Assembly: GCA_023301335.1 (NCBI GenBank) | Contig: JALZVA010000124.1 | Location: 1 to 15,026 of the forward strand | Length of the DNA: 15,026 nucleotides | Source: Akkermansiaceae bacterium | GTDB lineage: Bacteria; Verrucomicrobiota; Verrucomicrobiia; Verrucomicrobiales; Akkermansiaceae | Direction: 5' to 3' | In this document: positions 14,230 to 15,026 of the stretch, in pieces | Layout: every line of letters begins with the position of its first letter | Position numbering within the stretch: position 1 is the stretch's first letter | Made by a program: the position numbers and the translations under genes | Notes under the pieces: model-generated | Databases searched by the model: none | The model's input: only the letters and a program-made list of their open reading frames with translations | What the model was told of the DNA's origin: nothing

Positions 14230-15026
14230 ATGAGTAAAGCCGCAAGTGATCTACTAAGAAAGCTGACAGAAGCCCATTCCGTGCCTGGGCATGAAGATGA
14301 AGTAAGAGAGATTTTTGTTTCTGAGCTTCAGGGGAAAGGGGAACTTGTCGCTGATAAATGTGGCTCAGTCGCTTGTTTAAGCCCTGCTGGTGGCCCTCGT
14401 GTCTTAGTCGCAGGGCATATGGATGAGGTCGGGTTTCTCGTTCAGAACATCACGCTAGATGGATTCATTCAGTTTGTTTCTGTAGGTGGTTGGTGGACAC
14501 ACACCCTACTGGCTCAGCGTGTGCATATTAAAAATACACAGGGAGAGAAAATCTTAGGCGTGGTTTCTTCTAAGCCTCCACACTTTTTACCTGAAAGCCA
14601 GAGGCGTCAGGTCTTACCAGAAGATGCACTCTTTATTGATATTGGGGCGAGCTCACGAGCTGAGGTCATCGAGGAATTTGGGATTAAGCTAGGTAGTCCG
14701 ATTGCTCCTTGTAGTATATTCACTCCAATGGGTAAACAAGACCATTACATGGCTAAGGCCTTTGATAATCGAGTCGGTATGGGAGCCGCTATTCAAACGT
14801 TCCAAGCACTTCATGGGACGCAGCTCAACTGCCAGTTGGCTAGTGCGGGAACCGTGCAAGAGGAAGTGGGCTTAAGAGGAGCAAAGGCATTTGCCAATTT
14901 TATTAAACCTGACGTAGCGGTAGTGCTAGAAGGTCCTCCTGCTGATGATATTCCTGGTTTTTCTAGAGCTGATGCACAAGGAAAGTTAGGCGGCGGTGTG
15001 CAGATTAGGCTATTTGACCCCAGTGC
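14230..15026 (+). CDS. M42 family metallopeptidase (glutamyl aminopeptidase-like), 3'-truncated by the window edge
   Basis: The frame is open from the ATG at 14230 to the last base, giving 265 residues of an enzyme usually about 340-360 long. The M42 dinuclear-zinc motifs are present: GHMDEVGF (62-69, ligand His63, Asp65), KAFDNRVG (176-183, bridging Asp179), and QEEVGLRGA (210-218, catalytic Glu211 and ligand Glu212). The next ligand position reads LEGPPADD (233-240), with Glu234 where many relatives have Asp. The intervening part (about 72-165) includes the PDZ-like dodecamer-forming domain. Members cleave N-terminal residues from peptides and form tetrahedral dodecamers in the cytoplasm. 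The gene follows purC by 53 bases with no clear terminator between. Confidence 0.93.
   Translation, partial: MSKAASDLLRKLTEAHSVPGHEDEVREIFVSELQGKGELVADKCGSVACLSPAGGPRVLVAGHMDEVGFLVQNITLDGFIQFVSVGGWWTHTLLAQRVHIKNTQGEKILGVVSSKPPHFLPESQRRQVLPEDALFIDIGASSRAEVIEEFGIKLGSPIAPCSIFTPMGKQDHYMAKAFDNRVGMGAAIQTFQALHGTQLNCQLASAGTVQEEVGLRGAKAFANFIKPDVAVVLEGPPADDIPGFSRADAQGKLGGGVQIRLFDPS

Overview
The window looks like a chromosomal segment of a free-living member of the Verrucomicrobiota (PVC superphylum). This is inferred from gene content: a secreted DUF1080 protein, a DUF5069 protein, a serine/threonine-kinase-like protein, and the order tRNA-Thr / tuf / tRNA-Trp / secE / nusG / rplK, which I recall from Chlamydiae, the sister lineage. 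There are no insertion sequences, phage genes, CRISPR arrays or rRNA. Almost no gene has a recognisable Shine-Dalgarno sequence; starts are preceded by A/T-rich leaders.

Layout. Positions 1-2149: the 3' part of an alpha/beta hydrolase, converging with a calcineurin-like phosphatase and a secreted DUF1080 protein. Positions 2434-3830: rightward ogt (DNA alkylation repair), overlapping a VOC/glyoxalase-fold gene, then a DUF5069 gene. Positions 3893-5372: leftward genes for a spermidine-synthase-like methyltransferase fold protein and a ROK sugar kinase. Positions 5517-7047: two rightward genes that look like catalytically degenerate relatives of large enzyme families, a lone helicase C-terminal (RecA2) domain with a basic tail and a kinase fold lacking the catalytic Asp. 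Positions 7147-8549: leftward genes for a two-helix membrane protein and a small exported protein.

Positions 8884-12015 form the information-processing block: a strong promoter, tRNA-Thr(GGT), tuf, a cluster of hairpins, tRNA-Trp(CCA), secE, nusG and rplK, closed by a strong intrinsic terminator. The usual continuation (rplA, rplJ, rplL, rpoB, rpoC) is absent. Then come a YbdG-type mechanosensitive channel, purC, and the 5' part of an M42 aminopeptidase gene running off the right edge.

Most of the window is housekeeping. The observations most worth a second look are the adjacent degenerate helicase-like and pseudokinase genes, the general lack of Shine-Dalgarno sequences, the early termination of the ribosomal-protein operon after rplK, and the RNA structures around the two tRNAs and behind tuf. 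I did not find a clear new defence, mobile or biosynthetic system.
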